Counted from the first letter of the stretch, positions 35,698 through 45,054 are shown. The stretch is DNA of 64,000 bases from Pseudomonas brenneri (GCF_007858285.1 NZ_VFIL01000002.1:620001-684000); one strand, 5' to 3'. Made by a program: numbers and translations. The notes: a model not told the origin generated them from the sequence alone.

Positions 35698-36363
35698 ATG
35701 AAAAGCCCTCACCCGACCGTGTCCATGGCGGATAAAGTTGCCCTGATCGACAGCCTCTGTGCCAAGGCGCGGATCCTGCCGGTGATCACCATTGCCCGCG
35801 AGCAGGACATTCTGCCCCTGGCCGATGCCCTCGCGGCAGGTGGCCTGACCGCGCTGGAAGTGACCCTGCGTTCGCAGTTCGGTCTCAAGGCCATCCAGGT
35901 CCTGCGTGAGCAGCGCCCGGAGTTGGTCACCGGTGCGGGCACGGTGCTCGATCGCACGATGCTGGCGGCTGCCGAAGCGGCGGGCTCGCAATTTATCGTC
36001 ACCCCAGGCATTACCCGCGACCTGCTCCAAGCCAGTGTCGACAGCCCGATCCCGCTGCTGCCCGGCATCAGCAATGCTTCCGGCATCATGGAAGGCTATG
36101 GCCTGGGTTATCGCCGCTTCAAGCTGTTCCCGGCGGAAGTCAGCGGCGGTGTAGCGGCGATCAAGGCCCTGGGCGGCCCGTTTGGCGAAGTGAAATTCTG
36201 CCCGACTGGCGGCGTTGGCCCGGCCAACATCAAACACTACATGGCGTTGAAAAACGTGATGTGCGTGGGCGGTAGCTGGATGCTTGATCCGGAGTGGATC
36301 AAGAACGGCGACTGGGCTCGCATCCAGGAAGTCACCGCCCAGGCGCTGGCACTGCTGGACTGA
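35698..36363 (+). CDS. eda: KDPG aldolase (2-dehydro-3-deoxy-phosphogluconate aldolase)
   Basis: 221 residues, class I aldolase. The Schiff-base lysine is K142 in RRFKLFPAEVSGG; E54 (LEVTLR) and the phosphate-binding PTGGVG region are present. It splits KDPG to pyruvate and glyceraldehyde-3-phosphate. ATG 35698 follows AAGGA with 9-nt spacing; upstream in-frame Met codons exist. It is the last gene of zwf-pgl-eda, with a terminator after it. edd is not in the window. Confidence 0.95.
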   Translation: MKSPHPTVSMADKVALIDSLCAKARILPVITIAREQDILPLADALAAGGLTALEVTLRSQFGLKAIQVLREQRPELVTGAGTVLDRTMLAAAEAAGSQFIVTPGITRDLLQASVDSPIPLLPGISNASGIMEGYGLGYRRFKLFPAEVSGGVAAIKALGGPFGEVKFCPTGGVGPANIKHYMALKNVMCVGGSWMLDPEWIKNGDWARIQEVTAQALALLD

Positions 36364-36406
36364 TTGGATTTACCGAATCGTTGTTGCTGTGCTTCACGGC
36401 ATTTTT

Positions 36407-36439
36407 GCGGTGCACTTGGTCGGTGCGCCGCTTTTTTTT
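36407..36439 (+). terminator. Intrinsic terminator of zwf-pgl-eda
   Basis: gcggtgca/tgcgccgc stem (one G-T pair), 9-nt loop, then eight T residues, 44 nt after the eda stop. Confidence 0.85.
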
Positions 36440-36474
36440 GCCTACAGAAAAGCGGTAGATCGCCGCAATCCAAA

Positions 36475-36501
36475 TGTGGGAGCAGGCAAGCCAGCTCCTA
36501 C
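36475..36501. repeat. Fused REP arms (collapsed REPIN)
   Basis: tgtgggagcaggcaagccagctcctac joins a left arm directly to a right arm without spacer, just before the aminotransferase stop codon. Confidence 0.65.
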
Positions 36502-36504
36502 TTT

Positions 36505-37677
36505 TTAATCGGCGTTCAGCCTGGTAATCGCGTTGACCAGCACGCCAATGTCCGCCGCCGAGGTCACCAACCCCGGTGTCACCCGTATGCAGGTACCAAA
36601 CGCCGCCCCACTGCGCAGGGTGGTAAACAGGTTGTACTCATCGAGCAGTCGATCCGCCATCACCTGCTGGTCGCGCCCGGTGAACTTGAACGCCGTAATC
36701 GCGCAATACAACCGTGGATCATCCGACGTCAGCACCTCGACCCCCGGCACTGGCCGTACCTGGCTGACCCACAGATCCCGCAGGTACTTGACCCGTGCGC
36801 CCTTGGCCGACGCACCACCCAGGGCCCGATGTTCTTCGAACACCAGCGGCAAGGTCATCAGCGCCGGAAAGTTCGGTGTGCTGTAGGACGTGCGAGCACG
36901 GACGTCGGTGGCCGGGTAATGAAACTCGCCCATATCCGGATCGATATCCGCCAGACGCTGCGGGGCAATATAGAGAAAGCCCAGGGTCAGCGGCGCACCG
37001 ATCCACTTGTGCAGGTTAAAACCGGCGAACGAAATGCCTAGCTGCGCCAGGTCGAAGTCGATCTGGCCAAGCGCATGGGCGCCATCGAGGATCACATCGA
37101 CGCCATGTTCCTGTGCAGCCTGGGCGATGGCCTCGACCGGCATCACCAGGCCGGTACGGTGGGTGACATAGGTCAGCGCCATCAGTTTCAGGCGTGGGTA
37201 GCGGCTGAAGGTGTCGCGATAGGCCTGCACCAGGCTGTCGAAACTGGCCGGGTGGGCGTGGGACACTTCTATCACCTCCACACCCCGGTAGCCGGCGAGC
37301 CAGCGCATGGCGCCTTTGACTGTGTCGTACTCCAGGTCGCTGATCAGCACCTGATCACCCGGTTGCAGGCGGTTGTAGTTGCGGATCAGCGATTGCAAGG
37401 CTTCGGTGGCATTACGGGTGAAGGCAACGGCTTCAGGATCCGTGTGGATGAGTTCGGCCAGTTGTCTGCGAATCTGCTCATTCTCCCCTTGCTCGAAGCG
37501 CTGGCGTACATGCACAGAGTTGCTGCGATTGATAAACGCAACGTGCTCCTGATACTGCGCCAGCACGGCCCGGCTCATACGCCCGAAGTAGCCGTTTTCC
37601 AGGTTGATGGGGCCGGGCTCCAGGTCATAGCGCTGGGCAATGGCCTGCCAATAGGCTTCGTCGCGGGTGTTGGGCAT
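36505..37677 (-). CDS. Class V aminotransferase (isopenicillin-N-epimerase-like)
   Basis: 390-residue PLP-dependent fold type I enzyme. The PLP lysine is in AGFNLHKWIGAP; the cofactor Asp-His region is DVILDGAHALGQ, and FTRNATEALQSLIRNY binds phosphate. Such proteins act as desulfurases, epimerases or amino-acid lyases; the substrate is unknown. The 12-nt gap from the DUF3820 gene suggests one transcript. Confidence 0.85.
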   Translation of the reverse strand: MPNTRDEAYWQAIAQRYDLEPGPINLENGYFGRMSRAVLAQYQEHVAFINRSNSVHVRQRFEQGENEQIRRQLAELIHTDPEAVAFTRNATEALQSLIRNYNRLQPGDQVLISDLEYDTVKGAMRWLAGYRGVEVIEVSHAHPASFDSLVQAYRDTFSRYPRLKLMALTYVTHRTGLVMPVEAIAQAAQEHGVDVILDGAHALGQIDFDLAQLGISFAGFNLHKWIGAPLTLGFLYIAPQRLADIDPDMGEFHYPATDVRARTSYSTPNFPALMTLPLVFEEHRALGGASAKGARVKYLRDLWVSQVRPVPGVEVLTSDDPRLYCAITAFKFTGRDQQVMADRLLDEYNLFTTLRSGAAFGTCIRVTPGLVTSAADIGVLVNAITRLNAD

Positions 37678-37689
37678 GGTCGGGCTCGA

Positions 37690-37926
37690 TTAGTGGCGCG
37701 GGGCGGGTTTTCCGTGTTTGGCGCGCAGCGGTTCCAGCAGTTCGGACAGGCCGTTGTGGTCGATTTCCTGCATCAATGCCAGCAGGCCGCCCAACTCGCC
37801 GTGGGGGAAACCTTCACGGGCAAACCAGTTCAGGTAAGGGCCGGGCAGGTCGGCAATGATCCGGCCCTTGTATTTGCCGAACGGCATTTCGCGGGTGATC
37901 AGCAGTTCGAGTTTTTCAGGGTTCAT
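37690..37926 (-). CDS. DUF3820 protein
   Basis: 78 residues matching DUF3820 (annotated in P. aeruginosa as a putative quorum-sensing-regulated factor). The core REMPFGKYKGRIIADLP is clear. A GTG at 37941 would add five residues; neither start has a strong RBS. It is just upstream of the aminotransferase on the same strand. Confidence 0.8.
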   Translation of the reverse strand: MNPEKLELLITREMPFGKYKGRIIADLPGPYLNWFAREGFPHGELGGLLALMQEIDHNGLSELLEPLRAKHGKPAPRH

Positions 37927-38046
37927 GCGGGCTTCAGACACTCAGGAAGAAGCCTTGGAAAATACAGGCAATCTGCATGAAGGCCAAATGACAGATCATG
38001 CAAATAAAGCGGATACAGATTTTTTGTTATTTATAACTTGCTGAAA

Positions 38047-38067
38047 AATAAAGATTAAATCTTTATT
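38047..38067. promoter_or_regulatory. Perfect 9-bp AT-rich palindrome upstream of a sigma-54 site
   Basis: aataaagat-taa-atctttatt in an otherwise GC-rich genome, 8 nt before the sigma-54-type promoter. It may be a protein-binding site or a terminator-like fold of an upstream transcript. Confidence 0.5.
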
Positions 38068-38074
38068 AAAGACC

Positions 38075-38090
38075 TGGCACGGGCGCTGCA
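38075..38090 (+). promoter_or_regulatory. Candidate sigma-54 promoter
   Basis: tggcacgggcgctgca matches TGGCACG-N4-TTGCA with one change. GG (-24) and GC (-12) are separated by exactly 10 nt. It lies 42 nt before the DUF2383 start codon. Confidence 0.6.
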
Positions 38091-38131
38091 ACTACCTCAA
38101 TACATTTCTAAACCCGTGAAGGAATTGAAAA

Positions 38132-38599
38132 ATGACTGATATCAACAAAGAATCGATCTCTGTACTCAATGACCTGATCGAGACCAGTAAAGACGGCCAG
38201 GAAGGCTTCAAGACCTGCGCAGAAGATATCAAGCATCCAGAGCTCAAGGCGCTGTTCACCAAGCGTTCAGCTGACTGCGCTTCGGCGGCTGCCGAACTGC
38301 AGACGGCCGTGCGTGCCTTGGGTGGTGACCCGCAAGAGTCTGGCAGCGTGGCCGGTGCATTGCACCGTGGCTGGGTCGACGTGAAGTCGCTGGTGACTGG
38401 CAAGGATGAAGAAGCGGTGCTTAACGAGGCCGAGCGCGGTGAAGACCACGCCTTGAAGGCTTACAAAGAAGCCATCGAGAAGATCAACAAGCACAACCTG
38501 GTAGGCATTCGTGACCTGGTTGAGCGTCAGTACCATGGTGCGCAGCGCAACCATGACCAGGTGAAAGCCCTGCGTAACCAGGCTCGCGCCCAGTCCTGA
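38132..38599 (+). CDS. PA2169-family four-helix-bundle protein (DUF2383)
   Basis: 155 residues, all-helical, ferritin-like. The conserved pattern includes LIETSKDGQEGFKTCAEDI, RSADCASAAAELQ and GEDHALKAYKEAIE, with Glu and His spaced as in diiron bundles, though metal binding is inference. The family is stress-induced in Pseudomonas. It has its own upstream region with a sigma-54-type promoter and a REPIN after it. Confidence 0.85.
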   Translation: MTDINKESISVLNDLIETSKDGQEGFKTCAEDIKHPELKALFTKRSADCASAAAELQTAVRALGGDPQESGSVAGALHRGWVDVKSLVTGKDEEAVLNEAERGEDHALKAYKEAIEKINKHNLVGIRDLVERQYHGAQRNHDQVKALRNQARAQS

Positions 38600-38618
38600 G
38601 CCGCGCCGCAGTAACCAA

Positions 38619-38708
38619 TGTGGGAGCGGGCTTGCTCGCGATGGCAGTGTGTCAGTCGACATCTTAATTGACTGATCCACCGCTATCGCGAGCAAGCCCG
38701 CTCCCACA
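38619..38708. repeat. REPIN, GTGGGAGCGG type
   Basis: tgtgggagcgggcttgctcg and cgagcaagcccgctcccaca are exact inverted arms with a ~50-nt spacer between the convergent DUF2383 and phaJ4 genes. Confidence 0.92.
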
Positions 38709-38745
38709 TTTTGTTTTTTACATGGCCTGAGATAGCGGTGTTTAA

Positions 38746-39216
38746 TCAGCCGATGCTGATGGCCGGCAACTCGGTCAGGGTCACCACCTGTTGCTTGCGT
38801 GGCGCCAGGATCTCCGCTTCGCCATCCACCACCAACTCATCGCGCTGGTTGAACACCTGGGTGGCAATCCGCACGCGGAACTTGGGCAGTTTTTCGAGAA
38901 TTTCCAGACGTACGGTCAGGGTGTCGCCGATTTTCACAGGTTTCTGGAAGCTCATCTGCTGGCCGATATAGATGGTGCCCGGCCCAGGCAGCTCACAGGC
39001 GACTGCCGCGCTGATCAAGGCGCCGCTGAACATGCCATGGGCGATACGCTCCTTGAACATGGTCGCTTTGGCGAATTCGGCATCCAGGTGAACCGGGTTA
39101 TGGTCGCCGGACATGGCTGCGAACAGCTGGATATCGCGCTCTTCCACGGTTTTGCTGTAGGTGGCTTTCTGGCCGACTTCGAGGGCTTCGTAAGGCGTGT
39201 TGGTAACCTGGGTCAT
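38746..39216 (-). CDS. phaJ4: MaoC-family (R)-specific enoyl-CoA hydratase
   Basis: 156 residues, hot-dog fold. The hydratase motif is present: catalytic Asp and His in AAMSGDHNPVHLDAEFA, then IAHGMFSGALISAA. Length and the neighbourhood (hydrolase, fadD2, fadD1) match PhaJ4 of P. putida, which links beta-oxidation to polyhydroxyalkanoate precursors. The fatty-acid genes fit this role. Confidence 0.85.
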   Translation of the reverse strand: MTQVTNTPYEALEVGQKATYSKTVEERDIQLFAAMSGDHNPVHLDAEFAKATMFKERIAHGMFSGALISAAVACELPGPGTIYIGQQMSFQKPVKIGDTLTVRLEILEKLPKFRVRIATQVFNQRDELVVDGEAEILAPRKQQVVTLTELPAISIG

Positions 39217-39284
39217 CTAATCGTGCATCCTGTGGCTAATCGATAATTTTAATTCGTTGATTTTAAACGAAAATATATTTAGGT

Positions 39285-40229
39285 TCATTCGCAGCGCGCC
39301 GGTCGGCGGTGGTTCACGGCCTGGGCTATCCACGCCAGTACATCGGCGGTGACCGCGTCGCGGTTGGTTTCATTGAAGAGTTCGTGGCGCGCTTGCGGGT
39401 AGATATTCAACTGCAGGTTCTGGCAGCCGGCATCGCGCAGGGCATTGGCCAGGCTGGTGAGACGCTTGCCCTCACTGACCGGATCACATTCGCCGCCCAT
39501 CACCAGGATTGGCAGGCCCGGATCAATCTGTTTGAGATTGGACGCTTTGCTGATTTGCTGCAAGCCACCGAGCAGGTCGACCCACAGTTGGTTGGTGCAA
39601 CGAAAGCCGCACAGGGGGTCGTTGATGTACTTGTCCACTTCGTCCGGGTCGCGGCTCAGCCAGTCGAATGCCGTACGGTTGGGTTTGAAGGCCTTGTTGA
39701 ACGAGCCAAACGACAGGAACTCGATCAGCGCACTGCGCCCCCGCAGGCCCTGGCGCAGCCGCTCGGCCCGGGCGATCAGGCGGGCGGCGCGGTACAGGGC
39801 CACCGGCTGGAAATTCGAGCCACTGAGAATCGCCCCGTGCAGGCTGGCGCTGTGATGCAGCAGATAAGCCTGGGCGATGTAACTGCCCATGCTGTGGCCG
39901 AGCAAAATGATCGGCACGCCAGGCGCCTGCTGGCCGATGTGCTGGTTGAGCGCGGCCAGGTCGCCCACCACTTTGCTCCAGCCATCGCGCTCGGCAAACA
40001 GGCCCAGGGTGCCTTCATCGGCGGTACGGCCATGGCCGCGCAGGTCCAGGGCATATACGCCGTAGCCGGCATCACACAGGGCCTGGGCCAGGCGTGCATA
40101 GCGGCCGCTGTGCTCGGCCATGCCATGGGCCAGCATGATCAACGCCTTGGGTGGCTCGTCCGGTAGCCACTGGTTGACGTACAGGCGGCTGCGATCGTTC
40201 GCGCTCAGCCAGAAAGTGGTGTGGTTCAT
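39285..40229 (-). CDS. Alpha/beta hydrolase, monoacylglycerol-lipase-like
   Basis: 314 residues. Nucleophile elbow GHSMGS, oxyanion region AHGMAEHSGRY, Asp in GGECDPVSEG and His in PQARHELFNETNRD. This is the serine aminopeptidase S33/PldB type; release of fatty acids from glycerides is likely. The ATG has AAGGAAG upstream. It lies between phaJ4 and fadD2, consistent with supplying fatty acids to FadD. Confidence 0.85.
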   Translation of the reverse strand: MNHTTFWLSANDRSRLYVNQWLPDEPPKALIMLAHGMAEHSGRYARLAQALCDAGYGVYALDLRGHGRTADEGTLGLFAERDGWSKVVGDLAALNQHIGQQAPGVPIILLGHSMGSYIAQAYLLHHSASLHGAILSGSNFQPVALYRAARLIARAERLRQGLRGRSALIEFLSFGSFNKAFKPNRTAFDWLSRDPDEVDKYINDPLCGFRCTNQLWVDLLGGLQQISKASNLKQIDPGLPILVMGGECDPVSEGKRLTSLANALRDAGCQNLQLNIYPQARHELFNETNRDAVTADVLAWIAQAVNHRRPARCE

Positions 40230-40439
40230 GGCGCTTCCTTTGCTCAGGGTCGTTGCAGTGTATAGCTCATCCGTGGGGTGGCGTCTGATCAGCCCTGGCC
40301 TCAGGGGCAAGATTCATACAATCAATGACACGTTTTTGTGTATTTGCCTGTTTGGCCATAACTGCTAACGTCCCCGAAGCTCCGCTTCCCATCAGCATTT
40401 GGAATGCGGTCGGGCACACTCAGGTAGAGGACAAGAATA

Positions 40440-42128
40440 ATGCAACCTGATTTCTGGAATGACAAACGCGCAGCAGGCGTTCCCAACGAGCTTGACCTGT
40501 CGGCGTACAAGTCAGTGATCGAAGTCTTCGAGCGTTCCTGCAAGGCCTTTGCCGACCGTCCGGCATTCAGCAACATGGGGATCACCCTGACCTACGCGGA
40601 TCTTGCGCGCCAGAGCGCGGCGTTCGCCGGCTACCTGCAACACCACACCGACCTCAAGCCGGGCGACCGCATTGCGGTGCAGATGCCCAACGTCCTGCAT
40701 TACCCGATTGCCGTATTCGGCGCCTTGCGCGCCGGGTTGGTCGTGGTCAACACCAACCCTTTGTACACCCCGCGGGAAATGCGTCATCAGTTCAAGGACG
40801 CGGGCATTCGTGCCCTGGTCTACCTCAACCTGTTCGGTTCCAGGGTCCAGGAAGTGACGGCCGATACCGAGATCGAATACCTGATCGAAGCGAAAATGGG
40901 CGATTTCATGCCCGTTGCCAAAGGCTGGCTGATCAACACCGTGGTCGACAAGGTGAAGAAGATGGTCCCGGCGTACAGCCTGCCCCGGGCGGTTTCGTTC
41001 AAGCGTGCCTTGCGCATGGGCGCAGGCCTGGCCGTGACCCGCCATCCGGTAGCCCTGGATGACATCGCGGTGTTGCAATACACCGGTGGCACCACTGGCC
41101 TGGCCAAGGGCGCGATGCTGACCCACGGCAACCTGGTGGCGAATATGCAGCAGGTGCGGGCGTGCATGTCACAGCTACGCGAAGACGGGCATCCGCTGGT
41201 CAAGGAAGGGCAGGAGGTGATGGTCGCGCCGCTGCCGCTGTACCACATCTATGCCTTCACCGCGAACTGCATGTGCATGATGGTCACCGGCAACCACAAC
41301 GTGCTGATCACCAACCCACGGGACATCGGCGGCTTTATCAAGGAGTTGAAAAAGTGGCGTTTTACCGGGCTGCTGGGGCTCAACACGCTGTTTGTCGCGC
41401 TGATGGAACACCCGGATTTCAAGACCCTGGATTTCTCCCACCTGAAAATCACCAACTCTGGCGGCACAGCCCTGGTCAAGGCCACTGCCGAGCGCTGGAA
41501 GCAGATCACCGGTTGTTCCATCGGCGAAGGCTATGGCCTGACGGAAACGTCGCCGGTGGCCAGCACCAACCCGTACGGCGATAAATCACGCCTGGGCACG
41601 GTGGGTATTCCGGTGCCGGGTACGGCGATGAAAGTCATCGATGACGCCGGCGTGGAGTTGCCGTTGGGCGAGCGCGGCGAGTTGTGTATCAAGGGCCCGC
41701 AGGTCATGAAAGGCTATTGGCAGCAACCGGCGGCCACTGCCGAGACCCTGGACGCCGAAGGCTGGCTCAAGACCGGCGACATTGCGGTGATCGACCCGGA
41801 TGGATTTGTGCGCATTGTCGACCGCAAGAAGGACTTGATCATCGTCTCGGGCTTCAATGTGTACCCCAACGAGATCGAAGACGTGGTGATGGCCCATCCG
41901 AGCGTGGCCAGCTGCGCGGTGATCGGCGTGCCGGACGAGCGTACTGGCGAAGCGGTGAAGCTGTTCGTCGTGGCGCGCGCCCAGGGCGTCAGCCTTGAGG
42001 AACTGAAGACCTACTGCAAGGCCAACTTCACCGGCTACAAGGTGCCCAAGCACATCGTGTTGCGGGACTCGTTGCCGATGACGCCGGTAGGCAAGATCCT
42101 GCGCCGGGAGCTGCGCGACATCGCCTGA
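40440..42128 (+). CDS. fadD2: Long-chain fatty acid-CoA ligase FadD2
   Basis: 562-residue AMP-forming ligase. P-loop-like TGGTTGLAKGAML from 215, GEGYGLTETSP and the hinge region RIVDRKKDLIIVSGFNVYPN. It activates long-chain fatty acids for beta-oxidation at the inner membrane. It is the first of two tandem paralogues that align without gaps over the first ~225 residues. Confidence 0.93.
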   Translation: MQPDFWNDKRAAGVPNELDLSAYKSVIEVFERSCKAFADRPAFSNMGITLTYADLARQSAAFAGYLQHHTDLKPGDRIAVQMPNVLHYPIAVFGALRAGLVVVNTNPLYTPREMRHQFKDAGIRALVYLNLFGSRVQEVTADTEIEYLIEAKMGDFMPVAKGWLINTVVDKVKKMVPAYSLPRAVSFKRALRMGAGLAVTRHPVALDDIAVLQYTGGTTGLAKGAMLTHGNLVANMQQVRACMSQLREDGHPLVKEGQEVMVAPLPLYHIYAFTANCMCMMVTGNHNVLITNPRDIGGFIKELKKWRFTGLLGLNTLFVALMEHPDFKTLDFSHLKITNSGGTALVKATAERWKQITGCSIGEGYGLTETSPVASTNPYGDKSRLGTVGIPVPGTAMKVIDDAGVELPLGERGELCIKGPQVMKGYWQQPAATAETLDAEGWLKTGDIAVIDPDGFVRIVDRKKDLIIVSGFNVYPNEIEDVVMAHPSVASCAVIGVPDERTGEAVKLFVVARAQGVSLEELKTYCKANFTGYKVPKHIVLRDSLPMTPVGKILRRELRDIA

Positions 42129-42148
42129 CCTGAAATGCGCTTGAAAAT

Positions 42149-42237
42149 TGTGGGAGCGGGCTTGCTCGCGATAGTGGTGTATCAGTGCCAGATGTATTGC
42201 CTGACACACCGCATTCGCGAGCAAGCCCGCTCCCACA
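42149..42237. repeat. REPIN, GTGGGAGCGG type
   Basis: tgtgggagcgggcttgctcg and cgagcaagcccgctcccaca around a ~50-nt spacer, between the two fadD genes. Confidence 0.92.
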
Positions 42238-42504
42238 TTTACGGTGTACACCCGCAAAATAGAGCTGTTTCAGGGGGTATAGAATTTTTGCTCTAAAAAT
42301 GACTACTGCATATTCTTGAGTCATGTTTATGACTGTAGGGCCCTCTTTTGGCTCTAGGCGGCCCTTTGCAAAGCTGCTACTCTCGGCGCGCTTTGTGACC
42401 TCTCGGCCTGCTTGAAACAGCCAGAATCACCTAAAAAAACACACACAAATAATAATCGCATCAAATGCGGTGAATGAATTCGCGTCGCTGAGGAGTGGGC
42501 TTCC

Positions 42505-44196
42505 ATGATCGAAGACTTTTGGAAGGATAAGTACCCCGCCGGGATTGCTGCAGACATCAATCCAGACGAGTATCAAAATATTCAGGCGGTACTGAAACAG
42601 TCCTGCCAGCGCTTCGCCGACAAACCGGCTTTCAGCAACCTGGGCAAGACAATCACCTACGGTGAGTTGTACGAATTGTCCGGTGCTTTTGCCGCGTACC
42701 TGCAACAGCATACCGACTTGCAGCCCGGTGATCGAATCGCCGTGCAATTACCCAACCTCCTGCAATACCCGGTCGCCGTGTTCGGGGCTATCCGTGCCGG
42801 CCTGATCGTGGTCAATACCAACCCGCTGTACACCGCGCGGGAAATGGAACACCAGTTCAACGACTCCGGGGCCAAAGCCCTGATCTGCCTGGCCAACATG
42901 GCGCACCTGGCAGAAAAAGTCGTACCCAAGACTGCCGTCAAGTACGTGATCGTCACCGAAGTGGCTGACCTGTTGCCGCCGCTCAAGCGGCTGCTGATCA
43001 ACAGCGTCATCAAGTACGTGAAAAAAATGGTCCCGGCCTATCACTTGCCCCAGGCGATCAAGTTCAACGACGTCCTGGCCAAGGGCCATGGCCAGCCGGT
43101 CAATGAAGTCAGCCCCGCCAGCGAAGACGTGGCCGTGCTGCAATACACCGGCGGCACCACCGGCGTGGCCAAGGGCGCGATGCTGACCCATCGCAACCTG
43201 GTGGCCAACATGCTGCAGTGCAAGGCGCTGATGGGCTCCAACCTCAACGAAGGCTGCGAGATCCTGATCACACCGCTGCCGCTCTACCACATCTATGCCT
43301 TCACCTTTCATTGCATGGCGATGATGCTGATCGGCAACCACAACATCCTGATCAGCAACCCGCGCGACCTGCCGGCGATGGTCAAGGAGTTGTCGAAGTG
43401 GAAGTTCAGCGGCTTTGTCGGCCTGAACACCCTGTTCGTAGCCCTGTGCAACAACGAAGGCTTCCGCAAGCTGGATTTCTCGGCGCTCAAGGTCACCCTG
43501 TCGGGCGGCATGGCCCTGCAACTGGCGGCGGCCGAGCGTTGGAAGGCCGTGACCGGCTGCAACATCTGTGAAGGTTACGGCATGACCGAAACCAGCCCGG
43601 TGGCCACGGTCAACCCGATCCAGCATATCCAGATCGGCACCATCGGCATTCCGGTGCCCTCGACCCTGTGCAAAGTCATCTCCGACGAAGGTGTCGAGTT
43701 GCCCCTGGGCGAAATCGGCGAGCTGTGCGTCAAGGGCCCGCAAGTGATGAAAGGCTACTGGCAGCGCGAAGATGCCACGACCGAGATCCTCGACAGCGAA
43801 GGCTGGTTGAAGACCGGTGACATCGCGATCATCCAGCCAGACGGCTACATGCGCATCGTCGACCGCAAGAAGGACATGATTCTGGTCTCGGGCTTCAACG
43901 TCTACCCCAACGAGCTGGAAGACGTGCTGGCGGGCCTGCCAGGCGTGCTGCAATGCGCGGCCATTGGTGTGCCGGACGAGAAGTCGGGCGAGCACATCAA
44001 GCTGTTCATCGTGGTCAAGCCGGGCGCAACCCTGACCAAGGAGCAGGTGATGGAGCATATGCGCGCCAATGTCACCGGCTACAAAGTGCCGAAGGCTGTT
44101 GAATTCCGCGAAGCGCTGCCGACCACCAACGTGGGCAAGATCCTGCGTCGTGAGCTGCGTGACGAAGAGCTGAAGAAGCTGGGCCTGAAGAAGTAA
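42505..44196 (+). CDS. fadD1: Long-chain fatty acid-CoA ligase FadD1
   Basis: 563-residue AMP-forming ligase with TGGTTGVAKGAML from 215, CEGYGMTETSP and RIVDRKKDMILVSGFNVYPN. Closely related to FadD2 upstream, but with its own ~270-nt leader region and a terminator, so it can be controlled separately. In P. aeruginosa the two enzymes prefer different chain lengths. Confidence 0.94.
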   Translation: MIEDFWKDKYPAGIAADINPDEYQNIQAVLKQSCQRFADKPAFSNLGKTITYGELYELSGAFAAYLQQHTDLQPGDRIAVQLPNLLQYPVAVFGAIRAGLIVVNTNPLYTAREMEHQFNDSGAKALICLANMAHLAEKVVPKTAVKYVIVTEVADLLPPLKRLLINSVIKYVKKMVPAYHLPQAIKFNDVLAKGHGQPVNEVSPASEDVAVLQYTGGTTGVAKGAMLTHRNLVANMLQCKALMGSNLNEGCEILITPLPLYHIYAFTFHCMAMMLIGNHNILISNPRDLPAMVKELSKWKFSGFVGLNTLFVALCNNEGFRKLDFSALKVTLSGGMALQLAAAERWKAVTGCNICEGYGMTETSPVATVNPIQHIQIGTIGIPVPSTLCKVISDEGVELPLGEIGELCVKGPQVMKGYWQREDATTEILDSEGWLKTGDIAIIQPDGYMRIVDRKKDMILVSGFNVYPNELEDVLAGLPGVLQCAAIGVPDEKSGEHIKLFIVVKPGATLTKEQVMEHMRANVTGYKVPKAVEFREALPTTNVGKILRRELRDEELKKLGLKK

Positions 44197-44202
44197 ACAA
44201 AA

Positions 44203-44226
44203 AGCCCCGCAAATGCGGGGCTTTTT
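44203..44226 (+). terminator. Intrinsic terminator of fadD1
   Basis: agccccgc/gcggggct perfect 8-bp stem, AAAT loop and T-tract, 7 nt after the fadD1 stop. The A-run before the stem lets it also serve the minus strand. Confidence 0.93.
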
Positions 44227-44258
44227 ATTGGGTGCTGATTGGAGTGCAATCCAAATGT

Positions 44259-44636
44259 TTACAGGGCGAACTGCGCGAAGTTCACGCCAGCACCCGCCGG
44301 GCGCACATCCTTGAGGAACGAATCCTTATCCGCGCTCAGCTCCAGGGTAATCTCCGGCTTGCGCTTGCCCGCATTGCGCACCACCAACCCTTCAAGCTTT
44401 TCACGCAGGAACGCGGTCGGTACTTTCAGGTGCAGCAACTGGTCGGTCTCGGCGTTGTGCATCAACAAGTGAATCCACTCGTATTGGCCGATGGCAATGC
44501 GCGCCACTGGCAGGTCGAACCACCAGATATTGCGCTTGCGGTCCAGGTCGGTGAAATGGCAGTTGTTGACACCGAGCACGGCACCGCCCAGTTCCAGGTT
44601 TCTGCGGGCGATGGCCTGTGATTTATTGAGTTTCAT
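44259..44636 (-). CDS. Conserved Pseudomonas hypothetical protein
   Basis: 125 residues, basic start MKLNKSQAIARRNLELGGAV followed by a mixed alpha/beta region (NIWWFDLPVARIAIGQYEWI). No domain is recognised. The ATG at 44636 has AGGAAGG upstream, while longer in-frame codons lack one. It is convergent with fadD1 across the terminator. Confidence 0.75.
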   Translation of the reverse strand: MKLNKSQAIARRNLELGGAVLGVNNCHFTDLDRKRNIWWFDLPVARIAIGQYEWIHLLMHNAETDQLLHLKVPTAFLREKLEGLVVRNAGKRKPEITLELSADKDSFLKDVRPAGAGVNFAQFAL

Positions 44637-44835
44637 AACCTTCCTACGGGATCTGTTATTCAGCGATTGAGCCTGAATCTGCCGGGCATTCTCGGGGGTT
44701 GGCCGCAAAACATAAAGCCAAACCTGTATTGGGTGATGAAATGCCTTACGCAAATAATTGAAACTCTGCGCAAAGGCCCAGGGTCAACCCTTACGTAATG
44801 ACCAAAACCCTTGATTGTTCTTACGGAGAAATACC

Positions 44836-45027
44836 ATGGGCAGCACAGCGGATAAGGCAAAAGGTTTAGCGAACGAAGCTATCGGCAATATCAAGCAAGG
44901 CATCGGCAAAGCCACAGACAACACCAAGCTTGAGGCCGAAGGCAAGATTCAAGAGAAGAAGGGCGAAGCCCAGCAAGCGGTTGGCAAGGTCAAGGACGCG
45001 GTAAAGAATACGGTCGACAAAGCCTGA
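44836..45027 (+). CDS. CsbD-family stress protein
   Basis: 63 residues, Lys/Ala/Glu-rich and helical: ADKAKGLANEAIGNIKQGIG and EAEGKIQEKKGEAQQAVGKV. CsbD proteins are abundant under general stress, with unknown mechanism. ATG 44836 follows ACGGAGAA. A terminator follows. Confidence 0.9.
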   Translation: MGSTADKAKGLANEAIGNIKQGIGKATDNTKLEAEGKIQEKKGEAQQAVGKVKDAVKNTVDKA

Positions 45028-45054
45028 TTAACCCGACGGCCAACACGTAGCATA

